A DNA stretch of 64,000 nt from Nyssa sinensis (lineage: Eukaryota; Streptophyta; Magnoliopsida; Cornales; Nyssaceae), in the NCBI GenBank assembly GCA_008638375.1, contig CM018037.1, positions 31,729,076-31,793,075 on the forward strand. The letters are read 5' to 3'. This document shows, in pieces, positions 1-12,275 of this stretch. The notes under the pieces are model-generated. The model saw nothing but the letters and a program-made list of their open reading frames with translations, was not told where the DNA came from and did not search any database. Position numbers and translations under genes: made by a program. Position 1 is the stretch's first letter; each line of letters starts with the position of its first letter.

Positions 1-160
1 TTTTTGCCATAAATTGGAAATGAAACTGCAGCTAGCTGAGAATGCATCATGCGTGTGTTTGGTGATCTAGTCTCAACTGTCGAAGTTTGTTTAAAGACCT
101 AAAGTATGCCTTAGAATTTTCCTTTAGACTAGCATTTTCACTTAGTGGAGAGGTCCATCT

Positions 161-592
161 AGCGTATTGTTTGATCTACGTATACTTTTAAAATTAAAAG
201 GTAAATTCTATAGAACAACTATTAGACTAGCGATGCTGAATAGAACAAAATGTTGGACAATTAAGAAACATTATGTGGATAAAATGAGTGTAGTTGAAGT
301 GAGGATGTTGAGATTGATGTGTATAAAGACAAGAAAAGATAGAATTAAAAATGAACACATTCGTGAGATGGTAAGAATATGGAGATAAAATGATAAAATT
401 CACTATTGAGGGTCATGCTAGGGAGATGCTAGGGAGAGGATGACCAAAATTCACTTTGGTAGAGTTAGTTAAAAAGAGATGATAATGTGTGGTTTAATTA
501 CGGGAATGCTCTTAAATAGATTAGAATGGCGAGACATGATTCATAGTAGCTGATCTCAAATAATTGGGATAAAGCTTTTGTTGAGTTGAGTA
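161..592 (+). mobile_element. 3' end relic of a LINE (L1-type) retrotransposon
   Basis: The + strand encodes a decayed stretch resembling the C-terminal end of plant LINE reverse transcriptase proteins, with pieces such as KMSVVEVRMLRLMC and KTRKDRIKNEHIRE (about 280-370). It is followed by a second broken piece and by a tail reading CAAATAATTGGGATAAAGC then TTTTGTTGAGTTGAG, typical of plant LINE 3' ends. Stops and frameshifts interrupt it. It lies in what appears to be an intron of the gene that continues at 812. A minus-strand copy of the same tail is at 52411-52505. The family assignment comes from recognised protein similarity. Confidence 0.75.
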
Positions 593-811
593 CTAGCCTT
601 TGCACTTGGAATTTCTGTTTGAGTGGATTTTTCATGAACACATATTGATGGGCAGTTTAACACATTGTGCCATCCGGCCCTGATTATTTTTATATACACG
701 TCAATTTATTATTATGCCAATGCTATATTTTCTTCTTTTATTGTCAATTTTGGTTTGGCACATACTGTTTTTATAACTTCTAAGCCTTTTGTACTTTATA
801 CACTGTAACAG

Positions 812-3079
812 GGGGAATTTGAATCTTACACTGTTGCCAACATCTGAATTGCGAATCTCTTTCATTGGGGATGATGGTCATACAGAGAGACTGTCAACCT
901 TGAGTAGCGATTCCCAGTGCTCTGCTGTAGCAGTTGAAGAAATACCAGCTGACAAGTCTGGACTATCTTTCCTGATAAAGAACCCTGATGGGAAAGTTTT
1001 CTATTTTTGGTGTTCAGAGAAGTCAAAGATTCTAAGAATTGAGTTGCTTTCAAAGGTACAACTGACTACTTTTATGATCAGCACATATACAGTTAACTCT
1101 CTTATAATTAATAGATATGGGGGATAAATTTTTTATTAACTATTAGAATTATTAAGTTTTCTCATACTCGTATTAACTAAAATCAGTTTCTTATATGTAC
1201 ATGAATTTCGGTACAAAAAGAAGACGTCACATGCAAATTTTTAAAATAATGTGGTCTTTCATATAAAGTTTATATTGTTCAACTTGAGATATATAAAAAG
1301 ACTCCCAATATCTTTTTGAACCGAAGAAGTTGTGTTTTAAACATTTGTTATGTCGCAATACAACACTTTTGACTTCAATTATGAAGAAGTTGTGTTTTAA
1401 ACATTTCTTGTGTCATAATACAATACTTTTGACTTTAATTATGCAGAATTAATGCGTGTAATTACTAAGACGTGTCTTAAATGGAATATAAATAAGTACA
1501 TATACAACTAATTTATCTTTCTAAAAATTGATATTATAAAGATTTTTTTTTTTTAAAGTATTAATTATTAAGTAATAGAATTATTAATTATTCACCATAG
1601 AACCAAGATGGTTTCCCAAAACTTTATTAATTATTAGAGATTATAAACTTATTGAATATTATAAGAGGATTTACCGTATTTGGAGCAGACGCTGATTATA
1701 TTTCTTTTTTCCTTTTTTTATCCCTGGTGCAGTTGAAGGATTTACTTGAGAGGAAACCCTCTCTAGCTGAAATAACTGGAATCAATAAATCACGCCTTGA
1801 TTGCTTTGCAACTCATCTCCGAGCTTACCTTGTTGGGTCAACGGTGACAGACACTCGGGCAACTGCAGTTGTCTCGCTGCCTTCTTCCACAGATACAACA
1901 TTGGACTCTTCTGAACCATATCAAACTGCTCAATCCTTCACATCATTAAATCCTTCACATTCTCAATTACACAGCAATCAAGCAGCAAAGATGAATTCTC
2001 TCTATCAGGGTTGCCTCAGTCCAAGATTAAGTCCATTTGAAGGACTACCCAGAAACTTGTCTTCCTTGAGAAGTGTTGCAGGAGAAAAGCTGAGGCAATG
2101 TGGGGGTAGTGTTGACAACCTGTCTGTTGCTTCACCAATTATGAAAGAGGCATCTAGTTTAAATCATTCTGAAAAAGACAAGCTTACAAAAGCTTCTGCA
2201 ACCTGCCTGTTCTCTCCATTGAGCTTTGTGGAATCACTTGGGAAATCTGCTGCAACACCCTTTCTAAGCCCAGCCTCTCAAGTCCCATCCATAGGTTCGT
2301 CACTTCTCTCTCCCTACTATTGTTGGTGCCCTCCCATTGCATCGTCTTTTCAATACACAGTAGCCCCTCCACAGCTGCCTATCTCATCAACTGAATTACC
2401 GTTATTGCCGCCACTTTCTGCTTTACTACCTGCCACTAGGCCTTCTAGTGTGCTCACACCAACCCTACCTCTTAATATGGCTGATGCTACCTCTTTGGAT
2501 TTCCCACCTTTCCTACCTGAGCCACTTGTCAGGCTACCTGGTTCACATCAGATCCCAACCTTCACGCCTTTAATGTGTGACCCTATTGTTCATATTCCAG
2601 TTATTGATGTGTGCTCCTCAGGCCAAGGCTACCTGGTGAGTGCAGGTCCTGCTATGTCAACCACCATTCCACCATTGTATCCAAAACTTGTAAATCAATT
2701 GATCCCAGAAACTGATTCAATGGTGGAGAAGAGTGCAAGAGAGACTCTGAGGATGCTCATCAGTAGTTCTAGCCAGACCAACCCACAGTTAATGGAGTGG
2801 CCATCTGTTCTTACAAATGCTGATGAGAAGCAGGGTAATCTTGTTGCTGGCAGCCGTGGATTTTACAGTGGAGCCAGCCATGTCGATGCTATTGCAAACA
2901 GTATTGCAGCCATGGGATTGGTTTCACTATCTGATAGACCTGTAGCCAGTGTTGTGAAGAGATGCATCGGCCAAGGAAAGTTGGTGGATCAATTAGAGAA
3001 GGCAGACGGCCCTGCTGGATCCTGTTCAGATGAAGAGGGCTCCATTTTCTCAAAATTGAGGGAGGAAAGAACTGATTGA
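812..3079 (+). CDS. Conserved plant protein of unknown function, C-terminal part (last two exons)
   Basis: Two exons are visible. Exon A is 812-1055, with acceptor ACAG before 812 and donor AAG/GTACAA. Exon B is 1733-3079, with acceptor GGTGCAG before 1733 and stop TGA at 3077-3079. The junction is phase 0 and gives LLSK followed by LKDLLERK. The 5' exons lie left of the window. Exon A (about 81 residues) has alternating hydrophobic strands ending in GKVFYFWCSEKSK; this faintly resembles the Pru/PH-like ubiquitin receptor fold of Rpn13, but that is only a guess. Exon B (448 residues) starts with a short helical module (DLLERKPSLAEITGINKSRL), then a long Ser/Pro/Leu-rich low-complexity stretch, and ends with a conserved-looking C-terminus around ANSIAAMGLVSLSDRPVASV and an acidic tail. 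I do not recognise a named family. The 677-bp intron between the exons consists mostly of a MITE. A likely 3' UTR follows to about 3330. Confidence 0.8.
1099..1667 (+). mobile_element. MITE with CTCTTATAATTAAT ends (copy A), inside an intron
   Basis: The element begins CTCTTATAATTAATAG and ends GAATATTATAAGAG, so its ends are inverted repeats. It is about 569 bp, very AT-rich, and has no coding capacity. The same body occurs inverted at 40563-41095 and truncated at 59399-59820. Shared blocks include TAATTACTAAGACRTGT, ACAATACTTTTGACTT and GTAATAGAATTATTAATTAT. Inside this copy is a 60-bp tandem duplication (1323-1382 and 1383-1442). No clear target-site duplication was found, so I do not assign a superfamily. 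Confidence 0.7.
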
Positions 3080-3330
3080 ACAAATGCTAAGGTTCCTTTT
3101 CTTTTCTTCTTTTTTTGGTTCCCTTAATAGGAAACAAAATGTAGACAAGTGGCTGTAGCTTTGGTTTCAGAATTGTAATCATCTTGTAAACTCTCAGCTG
3201 TCTATATCCAGTGTTCTCTTTTGATTGATTAAAATGCAAATGCGTTTTGTGCCTTTTGGGTATAAACAAGAACTTCATCTTGTGTGTGTGTGTGTGTGTG
3301 TGAAGTAAAGTGGGGGCTGCCATGTGACGA

Positions 3331-5768
3331 TGCTCACATTATGTATGCCGTCTAGAGAAACATGTGACCCTAGATTTATTTTGAGTTCTTATTTTCATCG
3401 TTGTATTATAAGAATCTTTTCGTGTGGTTAGATATGTAACAAGTAAATATGAGTACAGACTTGCACTGGATATGTGACTGACTCCAGATTCAGCTTGATC
3501 TGTCTTGCCTTCCTACATTGCGATCTGGATTCGTCATCGCTCTAGGCATAATGAGAATTACTTCAAATTTTTACGTGATATAAGACAGAAGACAAATAAC
3601 AAACCAACCCCCCCCCCCCCTTTCAAAAAAAAAAAGGAATAGAAAAAATAACAAAAAGCCCAGCCCAAACAAAAGCCTGAAGCTTAGAGTCAAGCTTGGG
3701 CTTGTAATTTTTTTAAGGCTAGCCTAAAATTTGGTGGGAGCCTGAGCTTGCTTGGCTTCAGCCCGACTCTGCCCCCAAACCCCCAAGGAAGGTGTTCAAA
3801 AGTGACAAATGACATAACTTTGGTCTTATCTGAGTGATACAAGAGCTCATTAGCTACGTAGTTGACATGGGTTCAACTACTTTTTTGAGTTCGATTCTCC
3901 CCTCTCCTCCCCTCCCCTCCCATTTCCTTGTATAAAAAGAAGTGACAAACATGGATCAATGTTAACAATATTATGCTAGATGTCTTAAAGCCTCTCATCA
4001 AAGTCCTTAGAAATACTATGATAGCTGGTGGGGGAAAAATGGTATGTTTAGCACTGTTAAAAGGAAAAAATAAAGTTCTGGATTCCTTAACATGCATATT
4101 GTGTTTTCAGAAGAAGATGTCTTGAAATAGGTCCAAATGCATTAAAAACAATCATTACATCTGAACTTCCATATGAGAGTGTATGTTTGATCTTAATGCA
4201 AAATTTGTTTTCTACTAATGATTTCACCTCTCATGGTGGGTTTCGATAAAACTTAAATTACAGCGAAAGTAGCTTGATACGACAATCACGTGAAAATTTT
4301 CATCATCACTAGGACAAAAGGTCAAGTCCGATCATTGCACTGATAGGGTGACATTTGTTCAAATTTGAGTATGTGAGTCCTATACCAATAAAAAATCTGA
4401 ACGGCTATCACACGATACGACATTTTTCCCATGGCTAGAATAGAAGGACATAATTGGTGGAAAGATAATGGTTTACTAATAAGCATAATGACATTCCATT
4501 AACATTGAAAGCAACTTTCTGCCTTATAGTTTGAGAATGAAGTGCTGTGTTGTGAAAGCCACAATCTATGATGGAGCAAATAAGTGATGTCCTGTCTCCA
4601 TCAAAAGACGCCATAGTAGACCTGGAATACTACCTGATCAGCAAGTGATCATCTAGCTAAGTCCGCCACCACCACACAAACCTGTGTTCCAAACTTACTC
4701 AACCTTGGTTTGTAGAATTATTGGACAACATATCATCCACTCCTTACCCCCCACACCACACAAACACTACAACAACGCAAATGACTCGAGCATTGGGATC
4801 CTCCGATAAAATTTTCAAGTATTTTAACATAGTATTAGAGTTCTGGTTCTAAAAAGTCTTGGGTTCAAGTCCATACCGTTATTAGTTCAGTATTGAGTTT
4901 GTATTCTCTTGTCCGGTTTTGTCAAGATTTGCACCCTATTTTGCCTTAAATTTTTAGAGTAACGGATGATTTAAGAAATACCGACTGCATTATTTATTAA
5001 TTTAGGACAAACAAAGGCTTATTGGATGGAAACCAGCAACTACTCCAATATTTGGTTAAAGAGGAATCTAAATTGGAAGCCACTGACTCACTGAGGCATA
5101 AGTGTAAACCTAACCATGCTTAAACTGCAAAACAACCCAACTAATATTGAGTGAGGTTGCTTTAGGTTTATGTTCAATAAAATTAATATTGCGTTTGGAT
5201 TGAATTTGTCCCATCAAGTTGTTGGTTCTTTAGCTCTTAGACTCAAGGTCTGTTTGGAAGAGTTTCAGAATTTAAAGAATTGATTATTGAGAAATGGATT
5301 CTGCAGAATTGATTATGCTATAATCAATTAGTTTTTTGGTAAAACTAAGTGTAGAAGCAATTCTACACCTTTAATTTCTCATATCAATTTTGCACTGTTA
5401 ATTTCTCATTTCACCATTTATATTATACTATATATTTGGTAATGTGCAAGTGATGAACATAGGAGCAAGGTATGTAAAAAGTCAAAGGGTTGTTTGAAAA
5501 AGTAAATTTTTTCTAATTTTTCCAAAATCTCATTTTACAAACAAGATTCGTGGGCTCTATATGCAAACGTGATTTTAAGTTTTTTAGTCAAACACCCATT
5601 TTGTGAGCAAAATCTTTTTTTTTTTAAAAGGCTCAAAACACCTCCACTATCACCACCACCACCACCAAAATGAGAAATTCTTACATGGATCAGGTCTATT
5701 GATCTAATCTATAATATCGTACTATTTGAATAAAATGATTGACTTTTAAGAGACAAAAATAACATCTT
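3331..5768. other. Intergenic region, no gene seen
   Basis: AT-rich DNA after the first gene's 3' UTR. It holds a C13-then-A11 run (3608-3635) and a CT-rich patch (3895-3925), both probably slippage-prone. Stretches near 3840-3900 and 4850-4880 end in TTCGATTCTC- or GGTTCAAGTC-like motifs reminiscent of tRNA B boxes and could be SINE relics. No credible ORF or RNA gene was found. Confidence 0.6.
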
Positions 5769-6034
5769 AGGGCATCTCCAGTAGTTATTCAAATTCAAAC
5801 TCGAATTTAAATTTGAGTTTGGTTTTGAGTAAAACTTTCTCCAACCGTAGACTTAAATTCATACGAAATTCGTTTTTATTCAAACTCAAATTTAAATCTG
5901 TTGTAAACTCAAGTTAAACTCAAATTTATAACTCTAACTTAATTTGAGTTAGACTATTGGAGAGCATGAAACTCAAATTCAACTTTTACTCAAATTTTAA
6001 ATAAAATTTAGATATAAATTTAAGTCATCACTGG
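5769..6034. mobile_element. MITE-like element starting GGGCATCTCCAGTAG
   Basis: The left end GGGCATCTCCAGTAG is a start seen in many plant PIF/Harbinger-like MITEs and is preceded by TTA. The interior repeats AAACTCAAATTTAAAT-type motifs in both orientations, so it can fold back on itself. The right end near ATCACTGGAT is a degraded inverse of the left end. No ORF is present. The superfamily is inferred from the end sequence. Confidence 0.5.
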
Positions 6035-6719
6035 ATATAAACTTACAAATATGACATATTATATAATTGATAGAATTCAAGAACTAGACTGCATGCAAGA
6101 ATTCCCCCCACCAAAACAGCCACTCTAATCGAAGTGTGATGAAGAACAAACCCAACAAGAGCCAAGTAGAACTCCAAGTTACAAGCTGAAAAGACATGTC
6201 CATAGTGTCAGAATGGAATATTTGCAGAGGATTCATGTGTAAAATAGTCTTATTTGGATATACACAAACTTTTCTGCCATTCTGTGCTCCATGTTTGGCA
6301 CAGAAAATTTCACAATTCCAAATTACAAAATAAAAACAAATGGGCGAGGAAAGGATAGAATCATCCAGGTAAGATGGGTCACCGGCCATATGGCAGCGTA
6401 GGCCTATCAATCAATTGCATATATCCACAACCTTCACTGTTTTGTCTATGCGCCCCTTTCTGTTTTTTCCCATTTGTCTTACTTTCTGTCTTCTCTGTGA
6501 AACATTAAACAGAATTTCAGTTCGGAGAATCTTTATGTAAACATATACATACAGATAAATTAATTTGGCACATAACATAGGACCATGCTCCCAAAGATTT
6601 AAAATAAAATAAAAATCATTTCTTTATTATTGTTTTGCTAACATTCTTTTAAAATTAGGAATTAATTCTCCAAAATATTTTGAATTTTCCTAAGATCCCC
6701 CAAAACTGCACACACAAAA

Positions 6720-6751
<32 letters not shown>

Positions 6752-6948
6752 GTATATACATAGATGACAACCATGTATGAGCTGAGTATGAGTTTTTGAT
6801 CCAATAAAACTTCTATTTTAATCAAAATTTCCAGAGTTGAGTACTTTTCAACTTATTTTCCATACTCATATGTTTGTAGAGATCTATACAACAACATATT
6901 ATTTGTAATTTAGAAGTTATCTATTGAAGAGACGAGGCACTTGTACAG

Positions 6949-7264
6949 GTGAGATTGTAAAATAAACTAAAATATTTGAGCTCTACTTAATTAGAGGCTT
7001 ATTCGAGATCAATTCATGAAATAAATTAAGTCAAACTTAAACATATTTTGAAACTCGTTAATTTATTGAGTTCGATTCAAATTCGGCTTGATAAGTTAAT
7101 AACTAGTTTAATATTATATAAAAAAATAAGTTATTTGCTCAAATAAAAGCATGTTCGAAATCATCTCAAGAAATATACAAGTCAAACTTGAATACAATTT
7201 AAAACTCGTTTCTTTTAACAAATCAGACTTGAACAAACCACTGCTCGACTCATTTACAGTCCTA
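6949..7264. mobile_element. hAT-like MITE, GGCTGTAAACGAG family (copy 1)
   Basis: About 315 bp. It shares with the copies at 12678, 39351, 41275 and 53409 the order: a TGTAAA start, a block like AGTCAAACTTGAACATATTTTGA, a block ATATAAAAAAAT, and an end CTCGACTCATTTACAG. Copy 53409-53769 has the best ends and supports assignment to hAT-like non-autonomous elements. Confidence 0.65.
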
Positions 7265-7439
7265 TATATAGGCATCTCTTATAGAAATGCAACAAAGGTT
7301 TTTATCCTAAACAATGTGAGGGTGGAGTTGGGAAAATTTATAGATTTCCATTGATACCATAAAAAACTCATAATACCAGACTAACCAATTAAGGCATCAT
7401 GAGGAAGCATTAAGTTCTTGAAAACAGATAAATGGTCAC

Positions 7440-7690
7440 CTAGGCCAGCTCTTTCATTAAGCAAATAAAAGTGATGATTTTAGAATTTACTTACAAACAA
7501 GATTCTAAATTTTATAAATGCCTATACTATAATTTAAATTAGAATTCAAGAAAAATCTATAAAAGTCTAACTCACATAAAAGTTTAAGTTGGGGGAAAAA
7601 AATCAATCTTGATGAATCATTTGAATTTTTTTTTTTTTTGTATTATTCTTATAGATTTAGCAAATTTTATTAGTATATTCCTATTGCAAA
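7440..7690. mobile_element. Relic of the GGCC(A/G)GCTCT dispersed repeat
   Basis: Sequence from CTAGGCCAGCTCT to about 7690 shares blocks such as CTAAATTTTATA and AAAGTCTAA with 16757-16925 and 50316-50848. In the best copy (50316-50848) the ends GTGCCGGCTCT and AAAGCCGACCTTGG are inverted. It is non-coding. The superfamily is not determined. Confidence 0.45.
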
Positions 7691-7984
7691 TAAATCTCAT
7701 ATGTATTGCTACTTCTATATATAAAAAAGACGATAAATAGTTTTCATCTCAAATAATGTGATACTGAGTTATTGGTAGTGTATTAAGAGTCGAGAATCTA
7801 TCCAAGTGGTGCAAGTGTCCTATTTCTTACACAAATATCGTGAAGTTCGATTCTCTTCCTCATATTGTTGTATCTAAATTTATATATATATATATATATT
7901 TGTATGAATTAGTTTATAATTTTTGTAAATTCCACTACTAAAATTTTTCTCAAATTACAGAATCCAGAACTATACAATATCTAT

Positions 7985-8215
7985 ATAATAGGTTATCGAT
8001 GCAATATCAAGGTAAATGCATCTTGTATCAATCCCTATTCATTCGAACCAATCATTAGAAGGCCACGGTCATAAATTTAAGGTTTTTTTATGCTATTTTT
8101 GGATACAGTCTTTTCCTTTCTTTTCTAGCATCGATAAGCAATGGTGATCATGTCTTCTGAGTGTTCTTAAGGTCACGGACCTTACTTATTGCGGTCGAAA
8201 GTCCAGGTCAATATA
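7985..8215 (+). mobile_element. Decayed LTR fragment related to the solo LTR at 17298
   Basis: The region follows, in the same order and orientation, the 3' half of the LTR at 17298-17981. Matching blocks are ATCCCTATTCATTCGAA, GGCCACGG then ATAAATTTAAG, ATACAGTCTTT, AGCATCGATAAG, TCTGAGTGTTCTTAAGGTCA and ATTGCG. It is heavily mutated and its left part is missing. No internal retrotransposon sequence is attached. Confidence 0.6.
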
Positions 8216-9123
8216 CAATCTAATTATAAAAAGATATCCTTGCTTCACTTTAGTGAAACTTCTCTTTTTCTATCGATAGGTGAATACAAGAATGCTTTCT
8301 GTCCTATTAAGATATGAATTAAAAATGGTAAAGGACTGAGCAAATTAATTTGATTATTGCTGTTGCTGACTAGCTTCACTGGTTGCTCCTGCTTTTGCAC
8401 ACTCATCTGGGCCCTCTCACACATAGGGGGATAACATTGATTTATTTATTTATTTTTTAAAATTGGATTGGGAGATTTTAAAGGAAAAATAATTTTTATT
8501 CTCAAAATTAGAGTTAGATTTATAATTTTTTTTGGGTAAAATTTGGAAGAAAACTTTTTTTCTTCTCAAACTTAATTAGAGGGGGATTTGTGTGTAAATT
8601 TATTATTATTTTTTGGCAAAATTTGGAAAAAAAATTCTTTTTTTTGTGCAAAATTTGAGTGTAGCCCCCCTAATCTACATGTGCTTCCCCTTCATTTTCA
8701 GCAGGTTGGGTACATATCCTTCTTAACAAAATGGTTTAGTCTTTTCTGAAAAAATTCTTAACTATTAATGACTAGCCAAAATAAATGGTTATTTCGTATT
8801 ATATTAATAGTTAAAATATTCTTAGATTATTACATTAATGTAACAGAAAAAAAAAATTCATTAATTTATGATATCATGGTTTAGACATTTTAGAATTGTA
8901 TTAAATTTTATGATATTTTAAACTTATTTTTATTGTATTTTATCTATAAAAACATATGAGCTTTATAAATTGATAGTTAGAATTTGATTGTAAAAAAAAA
9001 TCGTTCAGACATGACCACTGGAATTTGATTGTTAAAATATTTTGAATTAAAAAAAATATATTAAGCTAAAATAAAGAGTAGTGTGATGTTGGTTTTCAAA
9101 AAGTGACTAGTTAAAATAAAAAT

Positions 9124-9605
9124 AGTATATTACACTGATCTCTCTTGAGATTTCTGACAATTATATTGACATTTTCAGAAGTTTTTGAAATTATAATGAC
9201 TTCTCTTCACGTCCAATTTTTTTAAAATGACAATATTGCCCTTTTGTGTGTGTGTTTTTTTATTTAAATTTTTGACCCTTTTTTTAGAACTATTTCTTTT
9301 CCCATTTTCAAATAAATATGAATTAGAATCTTCTTTGGCTAAAAAACATAAATTATTTATTTAAAATTTAATTTTATATAAATAAAAAAAATTCTTTAAA
9401 AAAAGTAAGAAAAATGTCAAAATTAAAAAAAAAATACAAAAAAAATTGAAACAAATAACTTTGTTATTTTTTTTTTAAAATAGACTGGGGGGAGATCATA
9501 GTAGTTTGTTAGAAAAAGTAAGAAAAGTTTGTATAATTCTAAAAAATTCAGAAAAGATCAATATAATTATCAAAAACTTAAGTGAAAATTAGTATAATTT
9601 ATTTA
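9124..9605. mobile_element. MITE, TAAATTACACTGAC family (copy 1)
   Basis: The left end TTACACTGATCTCTCTTGAG, then GACAATTATATTGAC and GAAATTATAATGAC, is mirrored in inverted form at the right end (ATATAATTATCAAAAACTTA). The middle is A/T-homopolymer rich. The family recurs at 11031, 19730, 19917, 20898 and, degenerate, about 47360. No coding capacity. Confidence 0.65.
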
Positions 9606-9741
9606 AATAAAAAAAATTTAACTAAAATTTTGAATGCGATATTGTGTTACAGCACAAAATGTCATTAGCTTTGCTGGCACAAACTTTGATTGCTAAAATT
9701 AATGAGAGTGAGAGGACTCAGATGCTGCAGGGACCTGAAAA

Positions 9742-9751
<10 letters not shown>

Positions 9752-9774
<23 letters not shown>

Positions 9775-9800
9775 AAATATGTATATATATATATAGTGGT
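9752..9800. repeat. (TG)n followed by (TA)n microsatellite
   Basis: A run of TG dinucleotides at about 9750-9774 is followed by ATATATATAT near 9782-9796. Simple repeat only. Confidence 0.9.
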
Positions 9801-10138
9801 ACATGTAAACATTCTTCCACATTTGTCGGGTCGTGTTGTACCCAGAGTGAATCTGTAGGCTTCCTATTGTTATATATGCACCAATGCTACGCAATCTTTG
9901 TGATGTTTAATTTAGCATTACAATGGACGCCTATATATATCATCATGCACAAGGTTCTGATTCAACCAACCCATAGATGAAACCTTTGAAAAGCATAGTA
10001 TCTTAGTATTAGATGCCAAGGAAGTGGCCTACACATGCCAGACATGCACCACTCAAACACGAAGAACTAGCACAGATATATCACAATTCACACATTTCGT
10101 ACTACTTAGCACATTCAATATATATCTTACAAGGCTGC

Positions 10139-10212
10139 AACTCAGACGGTTCAGATATGAGAGTTGTCTAGGCTCAATTCGGACGGTTCAAATTTGAGAG
10201 TTGTCTAGGCTC
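10139..10212. repeat. 37-bp tandem duplication
   Basis: Two adjacent units (10139-10175 and 10176-10212) share the core GAGAGTTGTCTAGGCTC and CGGACGGTTCAAAT-type sequence with a few mismatches. The following DNA to about 10650, rich in CGAG and TCGGG words, looks like a decayed transposon but cannot be classified. Confidence 0.75.
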
Positions 10213-11030
10213 AACTCATGATGTAAGACAGTCAGATCGAGCCCGAGCTTAAGTCTGATGAATTCAACCTAAACTTAAGTCCGATGAAGTTTAATCTGAG
10301 CCCAGCTCGAGATAAGATCAACCAGTGCCAATTTTTTTCGAGTTACTTGAACATTTGGATTATTTCGAGTTGTACTCGAGTTTCGATCGGGTTCGGGTCT
10401 CACTCAATAGCACCACAATCATATCTTATATATTATTTAACTAACAGTTAAGATCTATTGCAAGTTTGAAATCTAACATTACATCTTAATTAAAATTATA
10501 AAAAATATATATTATATATAAGCAACTCAGGTCTCACTAATTATTGCTCAGGTTCGTCTTAACAATATAAAATTACTGTCCAAATCTGTAATTTTTTAAA
10601 TCAGAGTCGGATTGACCCGCCTAGATCGCATCCCTAATCTTACTCTAGTAACGAAGCAAAACTATACAAACACACACAGACACACATATATCTAGAGGAA
10701 AACTAGAGTTGCAATATGAGAGATATTTTGTCAAATTGTTAGAACTTTGAACTAATCTATGATCATCAGTATTATCTTGATACTTAAGCAGGCATGTGGA
10801 ACTCAATTGTTGTCACAAATTCAAGCCTCTGCTAATACCATAAAAGTGCCTTATTTAACTAATCCAATTTTATATGACATGTATATTAATTTCTTATACA
10901 TTATGTTATAGACCTACTTATCAAAAAATATTATATTAAAAAATATTATATTTTAAATTTATATAATGTATTAAATTTTAACTGATATAAGCTTAGATAA
11001 ATAGAGTTGAGTTGAGTTTTGAGTAAATTG

Positions 11031-11496
11031 CATTGACCCTCCTTAATATTTCTGATAATTATACTTACTTCCTCTGAAGTTTTCGAAATTATACTGACAT
11101 CTCCCTATTTTACCTGATAACATACATATACCTCCCTCTAGTCAATTTTTTTCTTCAAAATGACAAAATTGTCTTTTTTATTTATTCATTTTTTCAATTT
11201 TGACTAATTTTTTAACTTTTTCTAAAAATTTTATTATATTATTTAAAAATAAATATAAGGTAAATAACTTGTTTTTATTTTATATAAAAATAAAGTTAAA
11301 GTTTTTATCAATATTTATTTGAAAATGGAAAAAAATTGGTCAAAATCTTAAAAATTGAAAAAAAAAATGAAAAGGGTAGTTTTATCATTTTGAATAAAAA
11401 AAATTGACTAGAATGGGATATCTGTATATTGTTAGGTAAAGCAATGATCAATGTAATTGTCAGAAATCTCATGGAATGACAATGTAATTTACCCTC
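11031..11496. mobile_element. MITE, TAAATTACACTGAC family with 7-bp target duplication (copy 2)
   Basis: The left end GAGTAAATTGCATTGACCC and the inverse of the right end (GAGGGTAAATTACATTG) form terminal inverted repeats. A second inverted block, TTTCTGATAATTATA versus TGTAATTGTCAGAAA, lies just inside. The element is flanked on both sides by GAGTTTT (11024-11030 and 11497-11503), a perfect 7-bp direct repeat that looks like a target-site duplication. The middle is AT-rich and non-coding. Confidence 0.75.
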
Positions 11497-12216
11497 GAGT
11501 TTTATGTATTTCAAGTTTTACATGAATATGTATTTTATAACATAGTATTATATATATATATAAAATATATCCAATATATATTAAAATTTGTTGGATGAAA
11601 TCCGATCCAAAAATCAAAAAATTCAGATTTTGATTAGGGATTTATAGATCTGGCCAATTTTTTAGATCTGATGCAATAATTTTCTTAACAAATCAAAATT
11701 TGAGATTTCGAATCACTCCTGATTCAATCCGTTTACAAGCCTATAATGTATTACCATAATCATAAATCTTTTAAGGCAGTGTGTCACTACTGAATCATGC
11801 CTCTTCTCAAATCAAATGATTCCAGTACGAGAAAAAGAGGATCAGAAGAAGAAAAAACAACAAAACTAATCTAAGTCATTGGTTTAACATGACATTGGCC
11901 TGACAAAGATGGGAAAGGAAATGAAAGATTGCTTGAAGTTGAAATGTCTCTGTCTCACTTCAAAATGAAGGTATAATTAAAAACAGAAGACGTGCATTAG
12001 GGACCCATGCTGTCTTCTTAGGTGGAGGACTACCCATATAGTTCATGTGGACTCCTCCTGCTCCCTTGTCCCTATTTCCACTGTTTGCTTGTTGGCTTTC
12101 TCTATCATCCTCAAGAGCTGATGGAACTAAATTAAATGTAGTCTTGTTAATTACATGAAGAAGCAGGGTGGTCTTCATTTGGATCTCTCCCAATAATTCC
12201 TAAATAGCCGGTGGGT

Positions 12217-12220
12217 CAGA

Positions 12221-12274
<54 letters not shown>

Positions 12275-12275
12275 T
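12217..12275. repeat. (TA)n then (GTAT)n compound microsatellite
   Basis: A TA run (about 12221-12246) is followed by six or seven GTAT units to about 12273. The phrase CCTAAATRGCNGGTGGGTCAG occurs on both sides (12200 and 12277), showing a local duplication around the array. Confidence 0.85.

Noticed and set aside
3087..3323. Open frame on the minus strand over the first gene's 3' UTR
   Set aside because: It contains a His-Thr run from a TG microsatellite, has no family match and overlaps the probable 3' UTR of the + strand gene.
7740..7880. tRNA-like stretch with GTGCAAGTG and GTTCGATTCTC
   Set aside because: Resembles a SINE head, but there is no poly(A) tail, no target duplication and no cloverleaf. 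Similar weak cases at 3840-3900, 4850-4880 and 14283-14340 were also left out.
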